This document shows positions 26,537 to 35,652 of a stretch of DNA of 64,000 bases, one piece after another. Below the pieces are notes generated by a model that ran no database searches, had not been told where the DNA came from, and worked only from the letters and a program-made list of their open reading frames with translations. Made by a program: the position numbers and the translations under genes. Source of the stretch: Thermodesulfobacteriota bacterium (GTDB lineage: Bacteria > Desulfobacterota > Desulfobacteria > Desulfobacterales > JAUWMJ01); contig JAXHVO010000062.1 in assembly GCA_034189135.1 (NCBI GenBank), positions 62,001-126,000 of the forward strand, read 5' to 3'. Position 1 is the stretch's first letter. Every line of letters begins with the position of its first letter.

Positions 26537-26596
26537 ATTATGGCAGAAATCAGAAAAAACGTAAAGAATATATTCATCAAAGGCGGTTTTTCTTAG
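26537..26596 (-). promoter_or_regulatory. promoter-like repeat A, copy 4 (faces the cupin gene)
   Basis: Minus-strand TTTACG (26560-26565), 17-base spacer TTTTTTCTGATTTCTGC, CATAAT (26537-26542), then 117 bases to the cupin start. Almost identical to copy 3 over some 60 bases. Confidence 0.55.
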
Positions 26597-26684
26597 CTGG
26601 ATTGAAAGTATGCAAAGGATGATGCTTGAATGGAAACAATGGTAGGTGATTCCGAGACGCTTTTTAGGTTTAAGGTTTCCAAAT

Positions 26685-26760
26685 AAATCAAGAATAGATG
26701 CACAGCGTACTTTTCATTTCAATTTGTTTGATAAAATTTTAAATCGAAAAATCCAGAATT
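26685..26760 (+). repeat. dispersed repeat B, copy at 26.7 kb
   Basis: Matches 19708-19790 (TCAATTTGTTTGATA and a following TTTAAATCGAAAAATCC). Non-coding. Confidence 0.55.
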
Positions 26761-26871
26761 TATTATCCTTTCTCCAAAAGCCCATTAACCGTCACTTTGA
26801 AGCGTTTAAGACCTAATGCAATTCAAATAATTTCATCTTAAAATTTCATTAAAATTTGTAAATATTTTTTC

Positions 26872-26900
26872 TTGACTTAACTGCTTTGTAGCTGTATTGT
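26872..26900 (+). promoter_or_regulatory. sigma-70-type promoter of the ior cluster
   Basis: TTGACT (26872-26877), a 17-base spacer and TATTGT (26895-26900) lie about 135 bases before iorA. Two GTAGCTG copies flank the -10, which could be an operator. Confidence 0.5.
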
Positions 26901-27036
26901 AGCTGCGTTGTTGAGATAGTTGCAAAATGGCCTTTTATGTATGATTTCTGTATCGGATTCAAATATAAAATACCGTTTTTCAAAGGTCTCATGAACTCTC
27001 CCATAAAACCTAAAACCACTTTTCAAGGAAAATGCC

Positions 27037-28908
27037 ATGCATAAACTACTGACTGACAACCCCGGCGAAACGATGCTGCTTCTGGGCAATGAAGCCATTG
27101 CCAGGGGAGCCATTGAAGCGGGTGTTGCCTTTACCAGCACCTATCCAGGCACGCCATCTTCAGAAGCATCTTTAAACTTTTTTCAGATGTCCCAGGAAAG
27201 CGACCTTTATTTTGAATACAGTGTGAATGAGAAGGTTGCACTCGAGGTGGCGGCTGCTGCCGCCAACTCCGGTGTCCGTACCATGTGTATGATGAAACAT
27301 GTGGGGCTGAACGTGGCTGCGGATGCTCTTATGACCCTGGCCTATGTGGGTGTCAAGGGGGGGCTGGTGATTATGACCGCCGATGATCCGTTCATGTTTT
27401 CCAGCCAGAACGAACAGGATAACCGTTATTACGGTAAACTTTCAGGACTTCCCATTGTGGAGCCTTCGTCCGTGGAAGAAGCCAAAGATATGGTTGCCTA
27501 CGCCTTTGATCTCTCAGAAAAATTACAGGAACCGGTACTTTTCCGAACGACGACCCGAATCAACCATTCCACCGGAATGGTCACTTTGGGTGAGATAAAA
27601 CAGCGGGTAACAAAGGGTGATTTTGCCAAAGACCCGTTTAGCTATGTGACCGTTCCTGCGGTTTCCAGAAATCTGCATGTCAAGCTGCTTAAAAACATTG
27701 AAGCCGCCCAGGAAATTTCCGAAAAATCGGATTATAATTTTACCACCGGGTCGGGATCCTGGGGCATTATATGCAACGGGGTCAGTTATAACTATGCAAA
27801 GGATGCTTTAAACGATTTAAGCATCAAAGATAAGACACGTATACTTAGAATCGGTTTCTCGCACCCCATGCCCTCGAAGCTGATAACGGATTTCTTAAAA
27901 GGATGTGAAAAGGTTCTGGTGATCGAGGAAGGCGAGCCTTATATGGAAGAGGCGATCAAGGCCATTGCTCAGGAAGCAGGACTGACTCTTAGCATAAGGG
28001 GTAAAGGAAACGACCTTTTTTCCCGGCTGTATGAATTCAATCCGGCCCAGGTTCGCCAATGCATTGCCAAATATTTTGGCCTTGAATACACTCCGGTTGC
28101 TCTTGCTGATCTTTCCGATGTCCCGGAAATACCCCAGCGACCCCCCAACCTGTGTGCCGGGTGTTCCCACCGGGCGACCTATTATGCCGTTAAAAAGGCT
28201 GCTGCAGCTGAAGGCCTGGAGACCATTTATCCCACCGATATCGGATGTTATACCCTTGGCTTGCTGCCTCCCCTTTCCATGGCGGACTTTCTCATATGCA
28301 TGGGATCTTCCGTCGGCACAGCCTGCGGCTTTTCAAAAGCCACAGACAAAAAGGTGATATCTTTTATCGGTGATTCCACCTTTTTTCACTCAGGAATACC
28401 CGGCCTGGTTAATGCTGTTTTTAATAACCATAATTTCACCCTGGTTATTTTGGACAATGGGATTACAGCCATGACCGGACATCAGCCGAATCCGGGTGTG
28501 GATATGGAAAATTTCAATCTGAGCGGATATGGCAAAGTCTCCATAGAGAAAATAGTGGAAGCGGTCGGTGTTCAGCACATTGAGGTAATCCGGCCATACA
28601 GGGTTAAAAAGAGTATCGAGGCGGTGAGAAAGGCTTTAAATTTTAAGGGTGTTTCGGTCATTATTTCACAGGAGCTGTGTACCCTGTATGCCAAAAGCCT
28701 TAAGAAACTTAAAGGAAAACCATTTTATATCAGCGATAAATGTAAAAATCACAGAGACTGCATTAACGAGCTCGCCTGCCCGGCTTTTTTCCTAAAGGAT
28801 GACAGACCCAATATTGACCCTGAGCTGTGCGTGGGATGTGCCCTCTGTGCACAAATTTGTCCTGAAAATGCAATACTGCCCTTAAAGAGTAAAGGCAAAG
28901 CCGCATAA
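27037..28908 (+). CDS. iorA: indolepyruvate ferredoxin oxidoreductase, alpha subunit
   Basis: 623 residues, cytoplasmic. Oxidatively decarboxylates aryl pyruvates (from Trp, Phe, Tyr) to aryl-acetyl-CoA and reduces ferredoxin. Domains: pyrimidine-binding domain at the start (GNEAIARGAIEAGVAFTSTY), TPP-binding domain near residue 445 (FIGDSTFFHSGIPGLVNAV), and a C-terminal ferredoxin domain with CVGCALCAQICP plus a first cluster CKNHRDCINELAC. AAGGAAAA precedes the ATG. It is 36 bases ahead of iorB and opens the rightward catabolic cluster. Confidence 0.94.
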   Translation: MHKLLTDNPGETMLLLGNEAIARGAIEAGVAFTSTYPGTPSSEASLNFFQMSQESDLYFEYSVNEKVALEVAAAAANSGVRTMCMMKHVGLNVAADALMTLAYVGVKGGLVIMTADDPFMFSSQNEQDNRYYGKLSGLPIVEPSSVEEAKDMVAYAFDLSEKLQEPVLFRTTTRINHSTGMVTLGEIKQRVTKGDFAKDPFSYVTVPAVSRNLHVKLLKNIEAAQEISEKSDYNFTTGSGSWGIICNGVSYNYAKDALNDLSIKDKTRILRIGFSHPMPSKLITDFLKGCEKVLVIEEGEPYMEEAIKAIAQEAGLTLSIRGKGNDLFSRLYEFNPAQVRQCIAKYFGLEYTPVALADLSDVPEIPQRPPNLCAGCSHRATYYAVKKAAAAEGLETIYPTDIGCYTLGLLPPLSMADFLICMGSSVGTACGFSKATDKKVISFIGDSTFFHSGIPGLVNAVFNNHNFTLVILDNGITAMTGHQPNPGVDMENFNLSGYGKVSIEKIVEAVGVQHIEVIRPYRVKKSIEAVRKALNFKGVSVIISQELCTLYAKSLKKLKGKPFYISDKCKNHRDCINELACPAFFLKDDRPNIDPELCVGCALCAQICPENAILPLKSKGKAA

Positions 28909-28943
28909 ACTGATATTTTACCTGTAACGATAGGATAAAAAAA

Positions 28944-29546
28944 ATGAATACAACAAGATTAATAATAGTGGCTGTTGGCGGACAGGGAAACCTGCTGGCT
29001 TCAAGGGTTCTTGGGGAAGCGGCGCTTCTTTCCGATGTTCCGGTTCGAATGAGTGAAATACACGGTATGGCACAGCGAGGTGGAGTGGTTGAATCTGCTA
29101 TCGTATTCGGTGATTCTGATAGCACGATCATTTCAGATGGCGAGGCAGACGTACTTGTCGGGTTTGAGCCCTCTGAAACCACCCGGGCGTTAAACAAATG
29201 CAATGCAAAAACGGTGGTGATTACCAACCTTTCACCGCTGCCGCCGTTTACAGTGGCAATCGGGAAAGGGACCTACCCTGATCTTAAACAAGTTCAGGAT
29301 TTAATCCGGGCAAAAACAGCAAACCTGATTGCTTTCGACGCCGCCGAGCTTGCCAAAGAGGCCGGTAATGTCATGTCGGTGAATATGGTACTTCTTGGGG
29401 CCATGATCCAAACCGATATTCTTCCCCTGACCGCAGACAGCATCCAAGAGACCATAAAAACAAAGACAAAGAAAGCCTTCGTTGATATAAATCTGAAAGC
29501 GTTTGACCTTGGCTTTGCCACCGCAAAAGAAATAGGTTGCAGGTAG
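28944..29546 (+). CDS. iorB: indolepyruvate ferredoxin oxidoreductase, beta subunit
   Basis: 200 residues, the gamma-like catalytic domain of 2-oxoacid:ferredoxin oxidoreductases. The N-terminal VAVGGQGNLLASRVLGEAAL and MSEIHGMAQRGGVVESAIVF are the family signatures. Forms the enzyme with IorA. After it comes a 245-base purine-rich spacer before the next gene, so later genes may have their own start signals. Confidence 0.94.
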   Translation: MNTTRLIIVAVGGQGNLLASRVLGEAALLSDVPVRMSEIHGMAQRGGVVESAIVFGDSDSTIISDGEADVLVGFEPSETTRALNKCNAKTVVITNLSPLPPFTVAIGKGTYPDLKQVQDLIRAKTANLIAFDAAELAKEAGNVMSVNMVLLGAMIQTDILPLTADSIQETIKTKTKKAFVDINLKAFDLGFATAKEIGCR

Positions 29547-29790
29547 AAGGTAGAAGACAGGAGGGAAAAGAAAGGAAAAAGGCACAAAGGCAGAGGGTAG
29601 AAGCGTGGGGCATCTTTCGCAACTACGATTCATCTCTGATTGAACCAAATATTGTCGAAGAAGAGAAGGGCGTAAATAGTCTGATTCGAGCGTTAAGAGA
29701 CGGTTGAAATGCTTCAGCCTTCAGTCTTCGACCTAAATACCTGGATACTTATCCTTTTATTCTTCATAAAAAAACAGGGGAGGGTTACCA
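29547..29790 (+). other. purine-rich spacer of simple-sequence type
   Basis: Repeated AGAAGGTAGAAG-like runs and A/G tracts follow iorB. Open frames on the other strand here are compositional. No gene supported; GGGGAGGG at the end is the ribosome binding site of the next gene. Confidence 0.4.
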
Positions 29791-30735
29791 ATGAATGAAA
29801 AAGCCGTATTTAGCCCCCGGTCATTTGCAGTTATCGGGGCCGGCCCGGTGGGTTGTATTGTTGCAGCCTTTCTGGCAAAGGGGGGATTTGATGTTACCCT
29901 TTGTGATGTGATTGAAGATCTGGTCAAACCGGCCACAGATCCTGGAATTATTTTAGAAGGTGCGGAGAACTTTCAACAGCCTGTAGCTAAAACGATTACC
30001 AATATTGATGAGCTGGCAAAAAATCCTCCGGATGTTATCTTCATCACCGTTAAGGCCAATGCACTGCCGCTGATTGCCTCTGCAATCGAAGGCTTTTACA
30101 AAGAAGGCATGTATGTGGTCAGCTGGCAAAACGGTATTGATACCGAGCTTGAAATCGCCAAAACCTTGGGGAAAAAACCGTCCATGCGTGCGGTGGTGAA
30201 TTACGGTTGCGGGCTTAAAGGGCCGTGTCATGTGATTATGCCGTTTCATCATACACCTCATTTTATTCAGGAACTCGACACTGAATCAAAAGAAGCAGCG
30301 ATTGCCATCGCCCAATCCCTCAGCAAATGCGGCCTTACCACTGATCATACAGATCAGATTGTCTCTATGGTATGGCGCAAGAGCATCATGAATGCCAGTA
30401 TGAACCCGGTATGTGCGGTAACAGGGCTTACCATGGCTCAGGCAATGGGTGATCCCATTGTTTTTCAGATTGTCGATGCCCTGGTGAAAGAATGTGCAAT
30501 GGTGGCCAGGACCAATGAGATTGACCTTGGATGGGATTATTATCCAGGTGCCATTGAATACATGAAAAATGCGGGAAACCACAAGCCTTCCATGCTCATG
30601 GATATTGAGAATAATCGCCGGACTGAAATTGATTTTATTAATGGAAAATTTGTTGAATACGGAATCCGTGCAGGGGTAAACACACCTTACAACCTTACAT
30701 TACAGGCTTTGGTTAAAGGCCTGGAATCTAAGTAG
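29791..30735 (+). CDS. ketopantoate reductase (ApbA/PanE) family dehydrogenase
   Basis: 314 residues. An N-terminal Rossmann fold (FAVIGAGPVGCIVAAFLAKG) binds NAD(P)H, and the C-terminal helical domain (VWRKSIMNASMNPVCAVTG, SMLMDIENNRRTEIDFING) carries the lysine/asparagine and the E-I-D-x-I-N-G motif of 2-dehydropantoate 2-reductases. Between iorAB and a dehydratase it more likely reduces a 2-oxo acid to a 2-hydroxy acid, or oxidises one, than makes pantoate; this is inferred from context. Strong GGGGAGGG ribosome binding site. Confidence 0.85.
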   Translation: MNEKAVFSPRSFAVIGAGPVGCIVAAFLAKGGFDVTLCDVIEDLVKPATDPGIILEGAENFQQPVAKTITNIDELAKNPPDVIFITVKANALPLIASAIEGFYKEGMYVVSWQNGIDTELEIAKTLGKKPSMRAVVNYGCGLKGPCHVIMPFHHTPHFIQELDTESKEAAIAIAQSLSKCGLTTDHTDQIVSMVWRKSIMNASMNPVCAVTGLTMAQAMGDPIVFQIVDALVKECAMVARTNEIDLGWDYYPGAIEYMKNAGNHKPSMLMDIENNRRTEIDFINGKFVEYGIRAGVNTPYNLTLQALVKGLESK

Positions 30736-30860
30736 GACACAGATTTGCACAGATTCATACGGATCATAATGCTCTTACTTTTTCCTCATTAGTAAAAAAA
30801 ATTATATACACTATTTTAGCTTTGTTAAAAAAAAACAAATTAATCAGCATCTTTACAACC

Positions 30861-30986
30861 GCAGAATATCGAACAAGCAATAATGAATATCGAAGTAAGG
30901 TATTCTATCGTTTTGATAGTATAAAGAAAAGAATAAAACAATTTGACACTTCATCATTCGAAATTCCTTGTTCGATATTCGATATT
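30861..30986. repeat. palindromic repeat C, copy 1
   Basis: GCAGAATATCGAACAAGCAA and the following bases (30861-30894) are mirrored by a right arm ending CTTGTTCGATATTCGATATT. A close relative lies at 35424-35579. It sits directly upstream of the activase gene and fills most of the 306-base gap. Confidence 0.65.
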
Positions 30987-31041
30987 AATTAAAAAAATCA
31001 GCTGAATATTCAAAGAGCAAAATCATTATAACTAGTTAAAT

Positions 31042-31875
31042 ATGAAGGATAAACCAGAAACCCACAACTCACAACCCGCAACACACAACGCGAAACACGC
31101 AACTCCCATTTTCGTGGGTGTCGATGTCGGGGCATCAAGGACAAAAGTCGCGGTTCTTGATCCGGATAAAAATCTCATCGGTCATGCAATAGATAAATCC
31201 GGAACAGATTTTGCCGCAACAGCAGAAGAATGTCTATCCATATCACTTAAAATGGCAGGTGCAAAAAAGGAAGATGTGGTTAAAGCCATTTCAACCGGAT
31301 ATGGCAGAAAAAATGTTTCTTTTGCCCACGAAAGCAAAACCGAAATCGGCTGCCATGCAAAGGGATGCTATTTTTATTACCCTTTTTCCATTACGATTAT
31401 AGATATAGGCGGCCAGGACAATAAAGTGATCAAGCTTGGCGATGACGGGCAGCGAACCGGCTTTAAGATGAATCGCAAGTGTGCTGCCGGAACAGGGGCC
31501 TTTCTTGAAGAGATGGCTCCGAGGCTTAACATTGCTTTGGAAGAAATGAACGACCTGGCTGCTCAATCGACAGATATGATTAAGCTGGGCAGCTATTGTA
31601 CCGTGTTTTCAGGTACGGAAGTACTGGAAAATATAAGAAACGGTAAAAAGGTGCCGGATATTGTAAAGGGACTTTTCTTTTCGGTAATCAAAAGGATTGT
31701 GGAGATGGATTCCTTTACCAAAAAGGTGGTCATGACCGGAGGGGTGGTTGCCCATAACCCCTATCTGGTCGAAATGGCTAAAGAGCTGATCGGAAGAAAT
31801 ATATTGGTCCCGGAATATCCGCAGCTGACCGGTGCGGTTGGAGCGGCGCTTTACGCAATTGAAAATGCAAAATAG
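31042..31875 (+). CDS. acyl-CoA dehydratase activase (BadF/BadG/BcrA/BcrD ATPase family)
   Basis: 277 residues. ASKHA-fold ATPase that passes an electron to a 2-hydroxyacyl-CoA dehydratase or benzoyl-CoA reductase by ATP hydrolysis. Seen: VGVDVGASRTKVAVLD (phosphate 1), IDIGGQDNKVIKLG, cluster cysteines in NRKCAAGTGAFLEEM (about residue 146) and GSYCTVFSGTEV (about 184), TGGVVAHNP, and GAVGAALYAIE. The first 23 residues (PETHNSQPATHNAKHATP) have no family likeness and look like translated repeat DNA. No good ribosome binding site precedes the ATG. Partner: the next gene. Confidence 0.9.
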   Translation: MKDKPETHNSQPATHNAKHATPIFVGVDVGASRTKVAVLDPDKNLIGHAIDKSGTDFAATAEECLSISLKMAGAKKEDVVKAISTGYGRKNVSFAHESKTEIGCHAKGCYFYYPFSITIIDIGGQDNKVIKLGDDGQRTGFKMNRKCAAGTGAFLEEMAPRLNIALEEMNDLAAQSTDMIKLGSYCTVFSGTEVLENIRNGKKVPDIVKGLFFSVIKRIVEMDSFTKKVVMTGGVVAHNPYLVEMAKELIGRNILVPEYPQLTGAVGAALYAIENAK

Positions 31876-31890
31876 TTTTTTTCAAATGGG

Positions 31891-31990
31891 ACACGGATAA
31901 ACACAGATCACACCGATAAATTATTTTACTGATATGGGAAAAGCAAGAGTGTTAGCAACATACGTGAGAATTTACGTAGATCTGTGTTCT
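31891..31990. repeat. palindromic spacer repeat (ACACAGAT type)
   Basis: AACACAGATC (31900-31909) is mirrored perfectly by GATCTGTGTT (31979-31988). A half-like copy, GGACACAGATTTGCACAGAT, lies at about 30735. It fills the gap between activase and dehydratase genes. Confidence 0.45.
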
Positions 31991-32040
31991 GTTATCAACG
32001 AATTGACCTAGTATACTTTTTTCAATAATGGAGGAATTTT

Positions 32041-33288
32041 ATGACTGAAGAAAAAAAAATCGTCATCAAGCGGCTGAAAGCCGCCAGAGATTTAGGAAAA
32101 TTCATGGCAGATTACTATTATGAACTTGATGAGGCTGCAAAATCGGGAAAACAAAAGGTCGCGTGGGTGACCAGCGTGGGCCCTGCAGAAATATTAAGGG
32201 GGCTCGGTTTTCTGACATACTTTCCGGAAACACATTCCGCTATGCTGGGGACCACTCGAATGGCTACAGACTTAATCCCTGTTGCCAATGCACTGGGCTA
32301 TTCGCCTGAGATTTGCTCCTATCTTACCGCCGATATCGGCGCATTTGTTGAGGGCGTGACCCCTTTATCCAGGGCATTTAAGGGGATTGAAAGCGTACCG
32401 AAGCCTGACGTACTGGTTTTTAACACCAACCAATGCAGGGACGTTCAGGACTGGTTTGCCTGGTATGCGGAAAAGTTTGACGTTCCGCTAGTTGGTGTTC
32501 ACACCTATCGAGGGGTTAAGGATGTGACCGACTCTCATATTACTTCCATAACCAAACAGCTGGAAAATATTGTCGAACCGCTGGAAAAAGTCGCGGGGAG
32601 AAAATTCGATATGGACGAGTTCAAAAATGCAGTCAAGCTTTCCCGTGAGTGCTCGGACCTGTGGGAAAAATGTCTGGCCGCGGCATCGGCGACACCTTCT
32701 CCTTTGACGTTTTTTGACGGCACCACCCTTATGGGGCCGGCGGTGGTGGGAAGAGGAACCCCGCAGGCTATTGATGCATATAACCTGCTTTTAGAAGAGC
32801 TTGACGAAAGAGTGGCAAGCGGCGAGGGTGCCCTGGAAGACGAACGTTATAGAATTTACTGGGACGGCATGCCGGTCTGGGGCAGGTTGAGCATGCATTC
32901 CAAGCTGTTTGCCGGTCTGAATGCCAATGTGATTGCATCTACCTATTGCAGCAGCTGGATATTTTCCGCTTTAGACCCGGAGAACCCTTTTGAAAGCATG
33001 GCACGGGCATATACGGAGCTTTTTATCGTACGTTCCGATGAATATAAGGAAAAGTATATCAAAGAGAAACTTGACTTCTTTAAAATCGACGGGGTGGTCT
33101 ATCACGATGCCAGGACATGTCCCAACAACACAAACTGCCAGTACGGAATGCCCGAACGCCTGGAAAAGGAAACAGGCATACCCAGTTTAACCATTGACGG
33201 TGACCTAAACGACCTAAGGTGTCTTTCCGATGAACAGACCAAAACCAATGTCGAAGCCTTTATTGAACAGTTAGAGGAGAGAAAATAA
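32041..33288 (+). CDS. 2-hydroxyacyl-CoA dehydratase / benzoyl-CoA reductase subunit (HgdB/BcrB-C family)
   Basis: 415 residues, 4Fe-4S protein fold of three Rossmann-like subdomains. The start, GKQKVAWVTSVGPAEILRGL, the middle NTNQCRDVQDWFAWYAEKF and the end HDARTCPNNTNCQYGMPERL hold likely cluster or substrate-side residues. Expected to work with the activase upstream by ATP-driven one-electron chemistry, either dehydrating a 2-hydroxyacyl-CoA or reducing an aromatic CoA ester. Most such enzymes need two different subunits; only one is encoded here. GGAGG precedes the ATG; two bases separate it from the next gene. Confidence 0.88.
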   Translation: MTEEKKIVIKRLKAARDLGKFMADYYYELDEAAKSGKQKVAWVTSVGPAEILRGLGFLTYFPETHSAMLGTTRMATDLIPVANALGYSPEICSYLTADIGAFVEGVTPLSRAFKGIESVPKPDVLVFNTNQCRDVQDWFAWYAEKFDVPLVGVHTYRGVKDVTDSHITSITKQLENIVEPLEKVAGRKFDMDEFKNAVKLSRECSDLWEKCLAAASATPSPLTFFDGTTLMGPAVVGRGTPQAIDAYNLLLEELDERVASGEGALEDERYRIYWDGMPVWGRLSMHSKLFAGLNANVIASTYCSSWIFSALDPENPFESMARAYTELFIVRSDEYKEKYIKEKLDFFKIDGVVYHDARTCPNNTNCQYGMPERLEKETGIPSLTIDGDLNDLRCLSDEQTKTNVEAFIEQLEERK

Positions 33289-33289
33289 A

Positions 33290-35368
33290 ATGTTAGACTC
33301 TTTATTCAGACCCAAATCGGTTGCAATTATCGGAGCATCCACAAAAGAATTATCCATAGGAAACAGGGTGATTAAAAACCTGATCGATTTTGAGTTTAAG
33401 GGACCGGTTTATCCGATCAACCCCAAGGCAGACGAAGTCCGAGGGATTAAGGCCTACAAGTCGATCATGGACTGTCCGGACGGTATTGATGTGGTCCATA
33501 TGGTGATTCCGGCAAAATTTGTACCCCAGGCAGTAGAGGATTGCGGGAAAAAAGGGGTCAAAAATATCATTATCAATTCCGGTGGATTTTCTGAAATCGG
33601 TCCTGAGGGTGAAGCCATTGAAAAAGATTTTTTGTCAAAAGCAAAAAAATACGGCATCCGGATGTTCGGCCCCAACTGCCAGGGAATTATTAACTCCGAT
33701 CCGGATATCAGGGCATACTGCAACTTCACATTTACCAAGCCTGACGTCGGGTTTATATCCATCGTTGCATTAAGCGGCGGTGTGGCTGAAGTCATCCACC
33801 AGGGCTTTTCCGAAATGGGAATCGGAACACGGATTTATGCTTCCAATGGAAACGCCTGTGATGTTACCATTCCGGAAATCATACGGTACTTGGGTGAAGA
33901 TGAAGGCACCCGGGTCATCGTCACCTATGTGGAAGGACTCAGAGACCCTGAAACATTCATGAAAGTGGCCAAAGAAGTGGCAGCCAAAAAACCGGTTCTT
34001 GCCATGAAAGCCGGCCGTACCAAGGAAGGCGCCAAAGCGGCCGCCTCCCATACCGGCGGACTGGCCAAAGAAGATATTGCCACAGACCTAATCTTTAAGA
34101 AGGCAGGCATTCTGACTTTCCGGGACGAGGGAGAACTCATCCAGGCGGCGGCGGCTTTTGCCACCCAACCGATTCCAAAAGGAAAACGCGTGGGTATTAT
34201 AACCAATACCGGCGGCCCGGCTGTCATTGCCACCGATATTCTCGTTGCCGACGAATTGGAGCTGCCGCCGCTTTCGGAAAAAACGAAAGACCTTTTAAAG
34301 GAAAAATTATATCCCGAAGCAACGGTTAGCAATCCTGTTGATGTCCTGGCAACCGGCAATGCAGGGCATTACCGGGCATGCCTGGATGCCATGATGGATG
34401 ATGATAACTTTGACTGCGTGTTTGTCAACTTTGTCACCCCTTTCTTTGTAGATACGGACAGCATTGCCAAAGAAATTGTTGAGGTTAACAAACAGCAGCG
34501 AAAGCCTATGGTTTGTAATCTGATGACCGACAAACGCCAGTGGACGGAAACGGTTAAAATACTGCAGGAAGGCGGCGTCCCGTGTTTCAGCCTTCCCGGC
34601 GTTGCCGCACGGGCTTTAACTGCTCTTGTCAGATACAATAAAATTAGAAGCCGGGAGATAACAGAAGTCACCGCATTCGCAGATGTTGATAAAGCAAGGG
34701 GCAAAGCCATTATTGACAAAGCAAAACAGGCCGGGAAAAATAGCCTTTCGGCAACCGAGGTTTACGATATCCTTTCAGCGTATAAAATTCCAGTGGCAAA
34801 CTGGCGAATCGCCAGCAATGCCGAAGAGGCTGAGAAAAAAGCTTTGGAAATCGGTTTTCCTGTTGTGGTTAAAGCCGACTCCCAGACCGTGCTTCATAAG
34901 AGCGATATGGGCGGTGTAGCGGTTAATTTAAAAGACGGCGATACGGTTAAATCTGTGGTCAGGGAAATGGAAAAGAAACTATCGGCAGATGATCTTAAGT
35001 TCTTTATCCAAAAATATATGCCGGATGGACTGGAAGTCATTTTGGGTGCAAAAGCCGAAGAAGGGCTGGGTCACCTGATTATGTTCGGAATGGGTGGTAT
35101 TTATGTTGAAGTTTTCAAGGATGTCGTATTTGACATCACACCGGTTTCGCAAAGTGAAGCGCGTGACATGATATCTTCCATCAAGATGGCGCCTCTCCTT
35201 AAAGGGGTAAGGGGCCAAAAAGGTGTGGACCAAAAGGCCCTGATTGAAATAATTCAGCGCCTGTCCCAGTTGGTCACCGATCTGAATGACATTGAAGAAA
35301 TGGATTTAAATCCGGTTATTGCATATGAAGATGGCGTGTTTGTGGTTGATGCGAGAATCAGTATTTAA
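33290..35368 (+). CDS. acetate/acyl-CoA ligase (ADP-forming), fused alpha-beta
   Basis: 692 residues. The N-terminal half is the CoA-binding plus ligase-CoA domain (SVAIIGASTKELSIGNRVIK; phosphohistidine loop AAASHTGGLAKEDI at about residue 254), and the C-terminal part from about 470 is an ATP-grasp domain (VVVKADSQTVLHKSDMGGVA, IMFGMGGIYVEVFKDV). It makes ATP from an acyl-CoA and ADP plus phosphate, or activates an acid. With IOR upstream it could conserve energy from aryl-acetyl-CoA. Translation is coupled to the dehydratase gene. Confidence 0.92.
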   Translation: MLDSLFRPKSVAIIGASTKELSIGNRVIKNLIDFEFKGPVYPINPKADEVRGIKAYKSIMDCPDGIDVVHMVIPAKFVPQAVEDCGKKGVKNIIINSGGFSEIGPEGEAIEKDFLSKAKKYGIRMFGPNCQGIINSDPDIRAYCNFTFTKPDVGFISIVALSGGVAEVIHQGFSEMGIGTRIYASNGNACDVTIPEIIRYLGEDEGTRVIVTYVEGLRDPETFMKVAKEVAAKKPVLAMKAGRTKEGAKAAASHTGGLAKEDIATDLIFKKAGILTFRDEGELIQAAAAFATQPIPKGKRVGIITNTGGPAVIATDILVADELELPPLSEKTKDLLKEKLYPEATVSNPVDVLATGNAGHYRACLDAMMDDDNFDCVFVNFVTPFFVDTDSIAKEIVEVNKQQRKPMVCNLMTDKRQWTETVKILQEGGVPCFSLPGVAARALTALVRYNKIRSREITEVTAFADVDKARGKAIIDKAKQAGKNSLSATEVYDILSAYKIPVANWRIASNAEEAEKKALEIGFPVVVKADSQTVLHKSDMGGVAVNLKDGDTVKSVVREMEKKLSADDLKFFIQKYMPDGLEVILGAKAEEGLGHLIMFGMGGIYVEVFKDVVFDITPVSQSEARDMISSIKMAPLLKGVRGQKGVDQKALIEIIQRLSQLVTDLNDIEEMDLNPVIAYEDGVFVVDARISI

Positions 35369-35423
35369 AAAAGTTAACACGTTCACCTTTTAAGCAGATT
35401 AAATTTTTCCAAGTTTTTTTAAA

Positions 35424-35579
35424 ACGCAGAATATCGAATAAGGAATAATGAATATCGAAATCGGATATTCTGTCTTTTTCATATTACCAATAAAAAGACT
35501 CGTCCGCCGATATTGTGCCGGAATAAATCGATTCTACACTTCATGTTTAAAAATTCCTTGTTCGATATTTGATATTCAA
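35424..35579. repeat. palindromic repeat C, copy 2
   Basis: Left arm CGCAGAATATCGAATAAGGA with following bases and right arm ending CCTTGTTCGATATTTGATAT are inverted; both match copy 1 at 30.86 kb. The inner parts of the two copies differ. Confidence 0.65.
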
Positions 35580-35652
35580 CTAAAGGTTATTTGAAGCGGC
35601 TTTTTTAACATCACCCGAAACCTGAAACCCGCAACACGAAAGGAGTACATAT

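Larger units (their letters stand above)
26420..27036. other. long intergenic region between cupin and iorA
   Basis: About 620 bases separating divergent genes. It holds promoter-like repeat A copy 4 (26537-26596), repeat B (26685-26760) and a good sigma-70 promoter for iorA (26872-26900). The leader of about 135 bases before iorA contains tandem-like GTAGCTG copies; no gene is supported. Confidence 0.5.

Noticed and set aside
29294-29648. Several open frames on the minus strand over the iorB end and purine-rich spacer
   Set aside because: Pyrimidine-rich low-complexity peptides (FLSFPSCLLPS type) that reflect the simple sequence.
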